From Myxococcales bacterium (lineage in GTDB: Bacteria; Myxococcota_A; Bradymonadia; UBA7976; UBA1532), in assembly GCA_020633555.1 (NCBI GenBank), contig JACKDL010000042.1:1-42380 (forward strand): DNA of 42,380 nucleotides, given 5' to 3'. Of the stretch, positions 15,935 to 26,470 are shown piece by piece. A model generated the notes under the pieces. That model had not been told where the DNA came from. It made no database searches and saw only the letters and a list, made by a program, of their open reading frames with translations. How positions within the stretch are numbered: position 1 is the stretch's first letter; the number at the start of each line of letters is the position of its first letter. The translations under genes were made by a program, and so were the position numbers.

Positions 15935-17377
15935 TCAGGGCGACTCGGCCAGCTTCGCCTTCGCCTTCTGCGCCGCCTGCTCCGCCGCCGACCGGGCCCG
16001 CTTCGCCTGCCGGTCACGCCAGCGCTTGACGCGCCGCAGCTTGCGGCGGCCCTTCTCGATGATCTCGGCCCGCTGGCCCCACCAGGTCTCGCGGGGGCCG
16101 AAGGTGTACGGCGCCAGCAGCGGGATGGGATCGATGTGGCGGTCGTCCTTGCGGATCTCGAAGTGCAGGTGGGCGCTGGAGCGCTTGATGCCCGAGCGGC
16201 CCACCCGCCCGATCTGCTGACCCCCCTCGACGCGGTCGCCAGTCTGCACGGTGTAGTCCGAAAGGTGCATGTAGGCCGAGCTCAGCCCGTGGGCGTGCTC
16301 GATGATGACCATCAGGCCGCCCGCTCCCACGCGGCTGCGCTTCACCCGCTGGGCGACGCTGGCCGGCACCCGCTGGCTCTTGCCGCGGCGCATGTCGATG
16401 CCCGCGAAGGTGACCACGCCATCGGCGATGGCCCGGACGGGCTCGCCGGTGGTGCTGTCGAAGTCCACGCCGCGGTGCCGCCGCGCGCCCTCGTCGCGGT
16501 CGGCCCCCAGCCCGCTGGTGATCTTGCGAGGCACCCCGTCCAGCGGGTTGAACAGGGGCATGCCCTCGTAGGCCGTCATCGCGCTCGGGCGTTGCCCGCG
16601 GTACAGCTCGATGAGCCGCCGCCGCGCCCGCAGCACCCGATCCTCGGCGCCCGCGCCCTCGACCTTGTCGCCCCAGGCGTAGTGGCTCACGAAGTGCCGG
16701 TGGGGCACTGAGCCGAAGGCCCCGTCATTGTGGGGGCACTGGCCCTCGGCCACCTTCAGCAGCGCCGCGGTGAAGTACAGGTTCGTCTCGGGCCGGCGCA
16801 GGTGGTACGGCAGGAACTTGAAGCGCCCCATGGGCACTTCGCGGGGCAGCCACACCCCTTCCTGCAGCACCTGATCGCGGTAGACGCCGTCCTTGCCGAT
16901 GTGCGCGGCGTGCATGCGCGGGTTCACCCGCCCCAGCCCGATGCCGAAGTCCGCCTTGCCGTCTTGTCGGCAGCGGCTGAAGCGGTACACCACCGCCGCC
17001 ACCAGGAACGGATCCACGCCGAACTCGGCGGCGCTCTCCAGGATCCAGCCCGCGTACTTCCGCAGGTGGTTGCGCGGCGCCTGCCGCCAGCACAGCTCGG
17101 TGAACGCTTCGGTGAAGCCTTTGCGGCTGACGGGCTCGGGCGCCGTCGGCTCGGCGGGCCAGCGAGCCAGATCCGTCAGCCCGCGCTGGCGGGCCCGCAG
17201 GTCCTTCACCCCGCGACGCCACCGGCGCTCGAAGGGGGGCGCCGGCGCCTGGGCCGCCAGGGGCTCGGGCCCGGGCATCTGGGGTTGGGCGGACGCTGGC
17301 AGGGTCAGGCCGAAGACGACCACCAACCCCCAGGCCAGCAGACCCACCAGCCCCCCGCTGGGAAGTCGTGCGTGCAC
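15935..17377 (-). CDS. Secreted transglycosylase-like / M23 endopeptidase fusion
   Basis: About 480 residues from the GTG at 17377, which gives a good signal peptide (LVGLLAWGLVVVFGLTLPASA-Q). A more upstream ATG at 17455 is possible but adds 26 odd residues. The N-terminal third resembles a lytic transglycosylase (SLT) fold: EFGVDPFLVAAVVYRFSRC...IGLGRVNPRMH. The catalytic Glu normally found in this motif (xES) is replaced (RFS), so that domain is probably inactive or only binds glycan. The M23 domain has GLGADRDEGARRHRGVDFD and SSAHLHFEIRKDDRHIDP, i.e. the HxxxD and HxH zinc ligands, so it should cut peptidoglycan peptides. The C-terminus is a Lys/Arg/Ala-rich helix. Confidence 0.87.
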   Translation of the reverse strand: MHARLPSGGLVGLLAWGLVVVFGLTLPASAQPQMPGPEPLAAQAPAPPFERRWRRGVKDLRARQRGLTDLARWPAEPTAPEPVSRKGFTEAFTELCWRQAPRNHLRKYAGWILESAAEFGVDPFLVAAVVYRFSRCRQDGKADFGIGLGRVNPRMHAAHIGKDGVYRDQVLQEGVWLPREVPMGRFKFLPYHLRRPETNLYFTAALLKVAEGQCPHNDGAFGSVPHRHFVSHYAWGDKVEGAGAEDRVLRARRRLIELYRGQRPSAMTAYEGMPLFNPLDGVPRKITSGLGADRDEGARRHRGVDFDSTTGEPVRAIADGVVTFAGIDMRRGKSQRVPASVAQRVKRSRVGAGGLMVIIEHAHGLSSAYMHLSDYTVQTGDRVEGGQQIGRVGRSGIKRSSAHLHFEIRKDDRHIDPIPLLAPYTFGPRETWWGQRAEIIEKGRRKLRRVKRWRDRQAKRARSAAEQAAQKAKAKLAESP

Positions 17378-17587
17378 GGCGGCGGACCATACGCGCTCAA
17401 CCCCACCGCCGCCAAGCGGCTCGCCGCTTCGCCACGGCCACCGTTCGGGCGCCAAGCCGGCGATCGCGGCGCCCCAATCACCAACAAAAGCCGAATCAGA
17501 TCAACACCATCCATTGCTAAATGTTTATCTATTGAAAACGGATTCAGTGAAAAGCAGGCTGCCCCCGAACCGCTTGAGGACCAAGGC
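17378..17587. promoter_or_regulatory. AT-rich divergent promoter region between M23 and tetR genes
   Basis: The stretch at about 17478-17560 is markedly A/T-rich for this genome and must hold the promoter of the efflux operon. An imperfect palindrome with GTTT (17523-17526) and AAAC (17536-17539) arms, and a small TTCA-G-TGAA palindrome (17543-17551), are candidate sites for the TetR-like product. GAGGA (17577-17581) is the ribosome-binding site of the tetR gene. No confident -35/-10 pair was found. Confidence 0.4.
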
Positions 17588-18178
17588 ATGGGACGCAGAA
17601 AGCAGACCGCCGCCGAGCTGAACCGCCGCCGGGCCGAGCTCATGGGCCACGCCGGCGCGGTGTTCGCCACGCACGGCTACCACGGGGCCACCATGGAGCT
17701 GATCGCCGAGGCCGCACAGTGCTCGCCGGCCACGCTGTACACCTACTTTCAGGGCAAGGCCGACCTGTTCCAGGCCATCCTGGACGAGGTGCAGGAAGAG
17801 ATCCTGGCCTTGCTCGAGGCCGACCTGCCTGACGGGCTGGGCACCCGGCCGACCCTGCTGTGGATGATGGAGCGGGTGGGCGCCCTGATCGATCGGCATC
17901 GGCACCTGGTGGTGACGCGCCTGCACCAGCTCCAGGGCGGCCACGCCCAGCCGACGAACGCCCGCATGCGGGCCGGGCTGGTGGGCTTCTACCGCGAGGT
18001 GTTCGCCGCCGGACAGGCCGCCGGCGAGGTGCGCCGCGACCGGGATCCGCTGGCGCTGGCCATCGCCTTCGACGGCATGTCGGTGGGCGTCGCCACGCAG
18101 CGGCTGCTGGAGGACGAGTCGCCGCTGGCGAACATCGCCGAGCTGGTGGACCTGTTCTTCGAGGGGGCCGCGCCGTGA
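17588..18178 (+). CDS. TetR/AcrR family transcriptional regulator of the efflux operon
   Basis: 196 residues. The N-terminal helix-turn-helix is typical: FATHGYHGATMELIAEAAQCSPATLYTYFQGKADLFQAIL (residues about 27-65). The rest is an all-helical ligand/dimer domain. Such regulators usually repress the adjacent pump gene and let go on binding a substrate. It is unusual in being the first gene of the same operon rather than divergent; its TGA overlaps the GTG of the TolC-like gene, so it would control its own synthesis with that of the pump. The ATG follows GAGGA at a normal distance. Confidence 0.93.
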   Translation: MGRRKQTAAELNRRRAELMGHAGAVFATHGYHGATMELIAEAAQCSPATLYTYFQGKADLFQAILDEVQEEILALLEADLPDGLGTRPTLLWMMERVGALIDRHRHLVVTRLHQLQGGHAQPTNARMRAGLVGFYREVFAAGQAAGEVRRDRDPLALAIAFDGMSVGVATQRLLEDESPLANIAELVDLFFEGAAP

Positions 18179-19563
18179 CGGGCCTGCTGACGCTGATCCT
18201 GCTGGCGCCTGGCGCTTTGGGCGCGTTGACGCCGGACGCCGCGCCGGACGCCCTCTCGCTGGACGCCGCGGTGGACCAGGGCCTGGCCCGGCACCCGCAG
18301 CTCGCCGTGTCGGCGGCGCAGATCCAGGCCGCCGAGGCCGCCGTGCGCCAGACCCGCGCCAACTACGGCGCCAAGGTGAAGGTGCAGGGCAACGCCTTCC
18401 TGTGGCACGACGAGCAGACGCTGGCCCTGGGCGAGGCGGGGGGCGGCGACGCCGCGGCGCTGCCGCCGCCCACCACCCCCTACGAGTTCGCCACCGCCGC
18501 GCTCATCGACAACCTGTCGAGCCTGAGCGGCGTCACCGCCCGCGAGCAGTTCACCACCAGCTTCACGGTGCAGGTCGTGCAGCCGCTGGTGGATCTGTGG
18601 AAGGTGAGCGCCGCCGTGGACGCCCAGGACGCCGAGGTGGGCGCCCAGCGCGTGCAGCGGCACGCCACCGAGCGGGCCATCGCCAAGGGCGTCATCGAGG
18701 TGTACCTGCGGGTGCTGCAGGCGGGCGCCGCCGAGGCCGCCGCCCAGGCCTCGCTGACCCAGATCGGCGCCGAGCTGGCCCGGGTGCAGGCCCTGTTCGA
18801 CGGCGGCCTGCTGGACAAGAGCGACGTGCTGCGGCTGCAGGTGGCCCAGGCCGACGCCCAGCGCCGGGTGAGCGCCGCCGCCGGGCAGCGCCGCAACGCC
18901 CAGCTCGCCCTGGGGCTGGCCATGGGCACCGGCGGCGCCCCCGCCGCGCAGACGCCGCTGCCCCCGTGGATGGACGCCGCCGCGCCCGACCGCGCCCAGG
19001 CGGTCGAGCAGGCCCTGCGCGACCGGGTGGAGCTGGCCGTGCTGGGCCACCGCGCGCAGCAGGCCGAGGCGGGCGTGGCCGTGGCCCGCGCCGAGTACCT
19101 GCCCAGCCTGGCCCTGATCGGCCAGTACCAGCGCCAGACCGGCTCGGAGCTGCAGCCCCCCGAGGCCCTGTTCGGCGGGCTGGCCCTGGAGTGGACCGTG
19201 TTCGAGTGGGGCGCCACCGGCGCCAAGATCGACCAGGCCCAGGCCCAGCAGCGCGTGCTCGAGAGCCACCGCACCTTGCTGCAGCAGCAGATCGCCCTGG
19301 AGACCGAGCAGGCCTGGCAGACCCTGGACACCGCCACCCAGGTGGTGGGCGTGGCCGAGCAGGCGCTGACCCACGCCGAGGAGGCCTACCGCCTTGAGCA
19401 GGCCCGCCACGCCGAGCAGAAGGCCACCACCACCGATCTGTTGGCCGCCGAGACTGCCCTGACCAACGCCCGTTTGAACCTGACAAACGCCCGATTTGAC
19501 CGCCTGGTGGCGCTGAACGCGCTGCGCCACGCCACCGGCCAGCCCCTGCGAGGTGCCCGATGA
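18175..19563 (+). CDS. TolC-family outer membrane efflux protein
   Basis: 462 residues from the GTG at 18175 (GTGA overlap with tetR). A short signal peptide (MTGLLTLILLAPGALGA) precedes LSLDAAVDQGLARHPQLAVSAAQIQAAEAAV, the classic opening of OEP repeats. The two halves carry long Ala/Gln/Glu-rich helices (RVQALFDGGLLDKSDVLRLQ; then LRDRVELAVLGHRAQQAEAGV and YLPSLALIGQYQ), and the end reads ATTTDLLAAETALTNARLNLTNA. It forms the outer-membrane exit duct for the RND pump encoded downstream. Confidence 0.93.
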   Translation: MTGLLTLILLAPGALGALTPDAAPDALSLDAAVDQGLARHPQLAVSAAQIQAAEAAVRQTRANYGAKVKVQGNAFLWHDEQTLALGEAGGGDAAALPPPTTPYEFATAALIDNLSSLSGVTAREQFTTSFTVQVVQPLVDLWKVSAAVDAQDAEVGAQRVQRHATERAIAKGVIEVYLRVLQAGAAEAAAQASLTQIGAELARVQALFDGGLLDKSDVLRLQVAQADAQRRVSAAAGQRRNAQLALGLAMGTGGAPAAQTPLPPWMDAAAPDRAQAVEQALRDRVELAVLGHRAQQAEAGVAVARAEYLPSLALIGQYQRQTGSELQPPEALFGGLALEWTVFEWGATGAKIDQAQAQQRVLESHRTLLQQQIALETEQAWQTLDTATQVVGVAEQALTHAEEAYRLEQARHAEQKATTTDLLAAETALTNARLNLTNARFDRLVALNALRHATGQPLRGAR

Positions 19564-20473
19564 AGGCCGCCGCGATGAACCGCTCGCTGAAGAAGGCCCC
19601 CGTGATGTTGCTGCTGGCCCTGGCGGTCTTCGGCGCCGGGTGCAGCCAGGACGCCACCGCCAAGGTGCGGCTGAGCGACCCCCCTGCCCCACCGGGCGAC
19701 CGAGGGGCAGCCTCGGCCGTGGCGGCCGCCACCCCCGAGCGCGCGGCCAGCCCCGCAAAGGGCGCCCGCGTGCGGACCTTGCGCCTCACCGGGCGCACCG
19801 TCGCGGCGCGGGAGAGCCAGGTGACCTTCCGCGCCCAGGGCACGCTGGCGAAGCTGCACGTGAAGGCCGGCGACACCGTGGCCGCCGACGCGCCGCTGGC
19901 CGAGGTGGACGACACTGTGGCCCGGCTGCAGGTGCGCCTGGCCAAGGCCACCGTCAGCGCCGCCGAGGTGCAGGTGCGCGGCGTGCAGCGTGAGGCCGAT
20001 CGCTTGCGCAAGCTGCGGGCCCGCGACGCGGTGCCGCAGGCGCAGCTCGACCAGGTGGACAGCCAGCTCGAAGGCGCCAAGGCCCAGGTGGAGCAGGCCA
20101 AGGCCCAGCTCGCCCTGGCCCGCCAGGGGCAGGCCGACATGGTGCTGAAGGCCCCCTACGCCGGCCGGGTGATCGCCCGGCTGAAGGCCGAGGGCGAGTG
20201 GGTGGCCAACATGCCGCCCAGCCCCGTGGTGCTGCTGGCCCAGCTCGACCCGCTGGAGTTGCACCTGGAAGCCCCCGAGCAGAGCTACGGGCAGATCCAG
20301 GCGGGCACGAAGATCCAGGTGCGCCTGCCCGCCGTGGATCGCACGGCCACGGTCACCGTGAAGCGGGTGATCCCGTCGGTGGGCCGCAACCGCGCCTTCA
20401 CGGTCATCGCCGAGCTGCCCAACCCCGGCGGCGCCCTGCCGGCCGGCCTGTTCGCCGAGGCGGAGTACACCCC

Positions 20474-20477
<4 letters not shown>
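19560..20477 (+). CDS. RND efflux periplasmic adaptor lipoprotein (MFP/HlyD type)
   Basis: 305 residues. The ATG overlaps the upstream stop (ATGA). The lipobox is FGAGC (Cys28). The order is typical: first barrel strand (RLTGRTVAARESQVTFRAQGTL), lipoyl half-motif (KLHVKAGDTVAADAPLAEVDD), a short helical hairpin (about 120-185), second lipoyl half (VLKAPYAGRVIARLKAEGEWV) and a beta-barrel part. It is short for the family and lacks most of the membrane-proximal domain. It links the inner-membrane pump to the TolC-like duct. Confidence 0.92.
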
Positions 20478-23557
<3,080 letters not shown>

Positions 23558-23560
<3 letters not shown>

Positions 23561-23578
23561 CGGGGCGCAGCCCCGTCA
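23558..23578. terminator. Bidirectional hairpin containing both stop codons
   Basis: TGACGGGG (23558-23565) and CCCCGTCA (23571-23578) form a perfect 8-bp stem with a CGCAG loop. The first three bases are the stop of the RND gene and the last three are the complement of the stop of the opposing gene. It is a likely shared terminator for the convergent pair. There is no long T-run on either side. Confidence 0.6.
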
Positions 23579-24166
23579 AGCCCCGCAGCGGCGGCGGACC
23601 GCCTTGAACACATCGGGCAGGGCGTCCAGCCAGCCGTTGCGGAGCAAGGCGTCGGGCATCTTCAGATCAGGATCCACGTCGATGGCATACACCAGCAACG
23701 TACGCTGCCCGTCATAGGGCCACGCCTCCCAACGCCCGTCGTAGCGCTTGTAGTTGCCCTTGCTGAGGGTCCAGCTCAGCTGCCAGCCCGCGCCGAGCTG
23801 CTTGATGGTGGACAGCGCGTGGTAATACAGGTCGGGCAGCGGGAAGGGCGTGCTGGCCTTCAGGTAACAGATGTATTGGGTGGGGCTGAAGCGCTGGGTG
23901 ATGGCGCTCTCATAGGCCTTTGGCATGAAGTGCTTGTGGTGCTGACAGTCGCGCAGCACGGGCCACACCTTGTCGACGGGCGCCTCGACCAGACCCACCG
24001 CCAGCGCCGCCACCCCGGAGTCATCCGTGGGCTTCTGGGGGCTCACGATGACCTGCCCGTCCTCGAGCATCACCCTCTGCAGGCGGTTCAGGAAAGGCCG
24101 CTCGGCGTGCGCGGTCCCCACGCACACGCCCAGCAACGCCAGGAGCATCATCCCTTGTCGCAGCAT
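23576..24166 (-). CDS. Secreted SRPBCC/START-like protein
   Basis: 196 residues with a signal peptide (MMLLALLGVCVGTAHA-E). The mature part has the helix-grip pattern of the Bet v 1/START superfamily: VSPQKPTDDSGVAALAVGLVEAPVDKVWPVLRDCQHHKHFMP, then a series of strands (ITQRFSPTQYICYLKA, GWQLSWTLSKGNYKRYDGRWEAW, TLLVYAIDVDP) and a long C-terminal helix with a final Cys. Such proteins hold a hydrophobic ligand; the ligand is unknown. It is transcribed toward the efflux operon from its own promoter. Confidence 0.78.
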   Translation of the reverse strand: MLRQGMMLLALLGVCVGTAHAERPFLNRLQRVMLEDGQVIVSPQKPTDDSGVAALAVGLVEAPVDKVWPVLRDCQHHKHFMPKAYESAITQRFSPTQYICYLKASTPFPLPDLYYHALSTIKQLGAGWQLSWTLSKGNYKRYDGRWEAWPYDGQRTLLVYAIDVDPDLKMPDALLRNGWLDALPDVFKAVRRRCGA

Positions 24167-24187
24167 CGTGTCCCCCTCGCTGCGGCC

Positions 24188-24197
24188 AAGGTAGCAC
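24188..24197 (-). promoter_or_regulatory. Extended -10 promoter of the SRPBCC-like gene
   Basis: On the minus strand GTGCTACCTT gives TG-C-TACCTT, an extended -10 (TGnTAnnnT). The expected start near 24181 leaves a 15-base leader before the ATG at 24166. No clear -35 is seen. Confidence 0.35.
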
Positions 24198-24270
24198 GGG
24201 CCCCTGCGAGGGAAAGGGCGAAGCTCGAACTCCCCGCAAACTCAAGGGAGACCGGCCGGACGCCACCCGC

Positions 24271-26133
24271 TCAGCCCTCGCCCTCGTCGCCCAGCGCGGG
24301 AAACTCGGGGGCCTGCCAGTCGGTGACCACGCAGCCGGGGCCGTCGGTCTCGGGAAGGTCCTCACCGCCCAGGGCGCGCACCACGAAGTCGGTGTGGGTC
24401 TGCGCCGCATGGGCGTCCCAACACTCCACCGCCAGCGCCTCGGCCTGGCCGGTCAGGTCGCCGCCGGTGACGATGACGTCGGCCACGCCCGGCCCGGCCG
24501 GCGCCCAGCGGATCCGCGCGGCCACGTCCTCCACCTGCGCCCGCTGGGGATCGCCTTCGTCGACATCGAAAGGGAAGGCCAGGTTCAGCACGCCGCCCTC
24601 GGCACCCACGGCCAGGAAGTAGCGGGCGTCCAGGGGGCTGCTGCCCTCCCAGCTCACGGCGTCGTAGCGCACGTTCAGCGCGGCCTGCGCGCCCATGCGG
24701 GCGTACTCCACCCGGGCCGAGCCGCTGGCGTCCTGGGGCACGATGTCGCTGAACACGCTGTAATCAAAGGTGAAGGCGCCCTGCCCTCCGTCCTCGGCGG
24801 GGGCGTAGCCGCCCTCGATCAGCACCTGCCAGTCGGCGTCGGCCGCGAAGGCCTTGGTCTCGGCGCGGTAGCCCACCGCGCCGTCCTCGCGGGCCATCAC
24901 CAGCCGGAAGCTGCGGCGGGTCTCCCAGTCGGTCCACGGGCCCCACAGGCAGCCGCGGGCGTCACAGGCGTTGGGCGGGTTGCGGGTGACGTCGGTGACG
25001 ATGCGCAGCGCACCGCTCACCTGCTCGCGCAGCCCCGCCACCGTGTTGCGGGCCAGCGTGTAATACACCGCCGGCTCGGCCACGGGCTCGGGCACGGGCG
25101 CCACCTCGGGGGTCAGATCCACCACCTGCGGCAGGGCCTCGATCAGGTCGTCGTCGGCGAAGGCGTCGGGGTCGAAGCCCACGAACGTCGGCAGCTCACG
25201 CTCGGCGTAGGGGCACGCCGCCGCGTCGCCGTCATCGGCGTGGAACGCGGCGATGTCATAGCTGATGAACGTGCGGGTGAAGGCCTCGCCCCAACACTCC
25301 ACCACGTCGGCCTGCAGGCCCGCGGGCAGATCGCCGTGGGTGGCCAGCACATCGGCGCGGCCGGGCCCCGTGGGCAGCCAGCGGGCGCGCACCTGCAGCA
25401 GCTCGCGGCGGTCCTTGGCCGGGTCGTCCTCGTCGATGTTCAGGTTGCTGATGAAGTCGAAGGTGCCCGCCCGATCGGCGGCCTCGGTGTAGCGATACAG
25501 GGTGCTGGTGGCCTGCGCGCTGAAGCGGCCTTGCACCTCGTCGAAGGTCACCTCGAGCTGGCGGGTGTCGCCCAGGTCATACGCCACCTCGATCACGCCC
25601 AGCGCGTCGTGGGCGATGGGATCCACGCTGCGGGCGGCGCTCAGGTCGTAGCGCCACTGACCCTCACCGCGCCGCGCGCCGGGCCGGGGCGAGTGGTGGC
25701 CGGTCAGCACGTCCACCGCCGCGCCCTCGTCGGCCTCGCGGGGCCAGGCCTGCACCGTGTAGTCGAAGCCGTCGGCCACCCGATCCACCCGCACCCGCCA
25801 GGTGGCCGGCGACAGGGGCTCGGTCCAGGGGCCCCACACCGCGTAGCTGCGACCGTCGGTGTCAGTGGGCGGCAGCTCCACCACGTCCTCGATGACATTC
25901 GTGATGTTGCGCACGAAGCCGTTCACGTGGCTCGTGGTGCCCCAGGTGAAGGCATAGAAGGTGGCCTGCTGGGGCACCTGGAAGGCCCCGCTGGGCATGT
26001 CGATGGTCATGGCCTGCGCCTGCGGCAGCGCCTGCTTCAGCTCGAGGATCTCGGCGGACTCGGTGGGCTCGGCGTCGCAGGCCGCGGCCGCCAGGGCCAG
26101 CAGGGCGACGGGGACGACGTGGCGGGATCGCAT
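24271..26133 (-). CDS. Lipoprotein with two tandem copies of an unknown domain
   Basis: 620 residues from the ATG at 26133, behind AGGAAGGAG. The lipobox is LAAAAC (Cys18). Two repeats of about 260 residues follow, separated by a Pro/Val/Glu linker (TPEVAPVPEPVAEP). Matching landmarks are AFTWGTTSHVNGFVRNITNV with YTLARNTVAGLREQVSGAL, VWGPWTEPLSPATWRVRVDR with LWGPWTDWETRRSFRLVMAR, and RARWLPTGPGRADVLATHGD with RIRWAPAGPGVADVIVTGGD, each ending in a VECW motif. The domain is not recognised; it looks beta-rich and extracytoplasmic. Longer in-frame starts upstream run into the palindromic element and are rejected. Confidence 0.78.
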   Translation of the reverse strand: MRSRHVVPVALLALAAAACDAEPTESAEILELKQALPQAQAMTIDMPSGAFQVPQQATFYAFTWGTTSHVNGFVRNITNVIEDVVELPPTDTDGRSYAVWGPWTEPLSPATWRVRVDRVADGFDYTVQAWPREADEGAAVDVLTGHHSPRPGARRGEGQWRYDLSAARSVDPIAHDALGVIEVAYDLGDTRQLEVTFDEVQGRFSAQATSTLYRYTEAADRAGTFDFISNLNIDEDDPAKDRRELLQVRARWLPTGPGRADVLATHGDLPAGLQADVVECWGEAFTRTFISYDIAAFHADDGDAAACPYAERELPTFVGFDPDAFADDDLIEALPQVVDLTPEVAPVPEPVAEPAVYYTLARNTVAGLREQVSGALRIVTDVTRNPPNACDARGCLWGPWTDWETRRSFRLVMAREDGAVGYRAETKAFAADADWQVLIEGGYAPAEDGGQGAFTFDYSVFSDIVPQDASGSARVEYARMGAQAALNVRYDAVSWEGSSPLDARYFLAVGAEGGVLNLAFPFDVDEGDPQRAQVEDVAARIRWAPAGPGVADVIVTGGDLTGQAEALAVECWDAHAAQTHTDFVVRALGGEDLPETDGPGCVVTDWQAPEFPALGDEGEG

Positions 26134-26470
26134 GGGTGCTCCTTCCTCCCGGTTTGACGCCCCCATGGACCCGCGGAGGCTCTGGAACGCGAAAAACAAA
26201 GCGCGCCGGGGGGGCCAACATCTTCGGCCTGCCCTTAGCAGGTTGTTGAAATTCGCGGACCGAGCGAACGGCCCCGTGGGGCCGCGGATCCAAGGCGGCG
26301 GCCCGCAGGCGATGCCAGCGCATCGTCGAGGAGACGGCAACGCCGGAACCGCGGATTCCACGGGGTCGGCTCGCGACGGGAGCGGTTTTCAACAGCCTGT
26401 CAGGCGCAGCAGATCCCGGTCGTGCGCTATGGTACGCGCCCCGGGTTGTCTCGGAGCGTTCCACCACTCG
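26134..26470. promoter_or_regulatory. 337-bp divergent intergenic region
   Basis: No gene is seen here. It holds the minus-strand ribosome-binding site (AGGAAGGAG near 26140-26149), a 161-bp palindromic element (26239-26399) and a possible plus-strand -10 TATGGT at 26428-26433 that would start transcription about 30 bases before the kinase ATG. The kinase gene itself has only a weak, distant GGAG. Confidence 0.35.
26239..26399. repeat. 161-bp imperfect palindrome (foldback/MITE-like element)
   Basis: The ends are inverted copies: 26239-26256 begins CAGGTTGTTGAAA and the complement of 26382-26399 begins CAGGCTGTTGAAAA. The pairing continues inward, for example CCCCGTGG and CCGCGG blocks in both arms, to a perfect apex CGATGC-CAGC-GCATCG at 26310-26325. 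The whole unit can therefore fold as one long stem. No open frame and no target-site duplication were found. It looks like a non-autonomous mobile element or a structured repeat. Confidence 0.65.

Noticed and set aside
17378..17455. N-terminal extension of the M23 gene
   Set aside because: The extra 26 residues precede the signal peptide and lie toward the A/T-rich promoter region. The choice is not certain, since no start has a strong ribosome-binding site.
26134..26361. N-terminal extension of the duplicated lipoprotein
   Set aside because: It would read through the palindromic element, and the lipobox sits correctly behind the ATG at 26133 with a strong ribosome-binding site.
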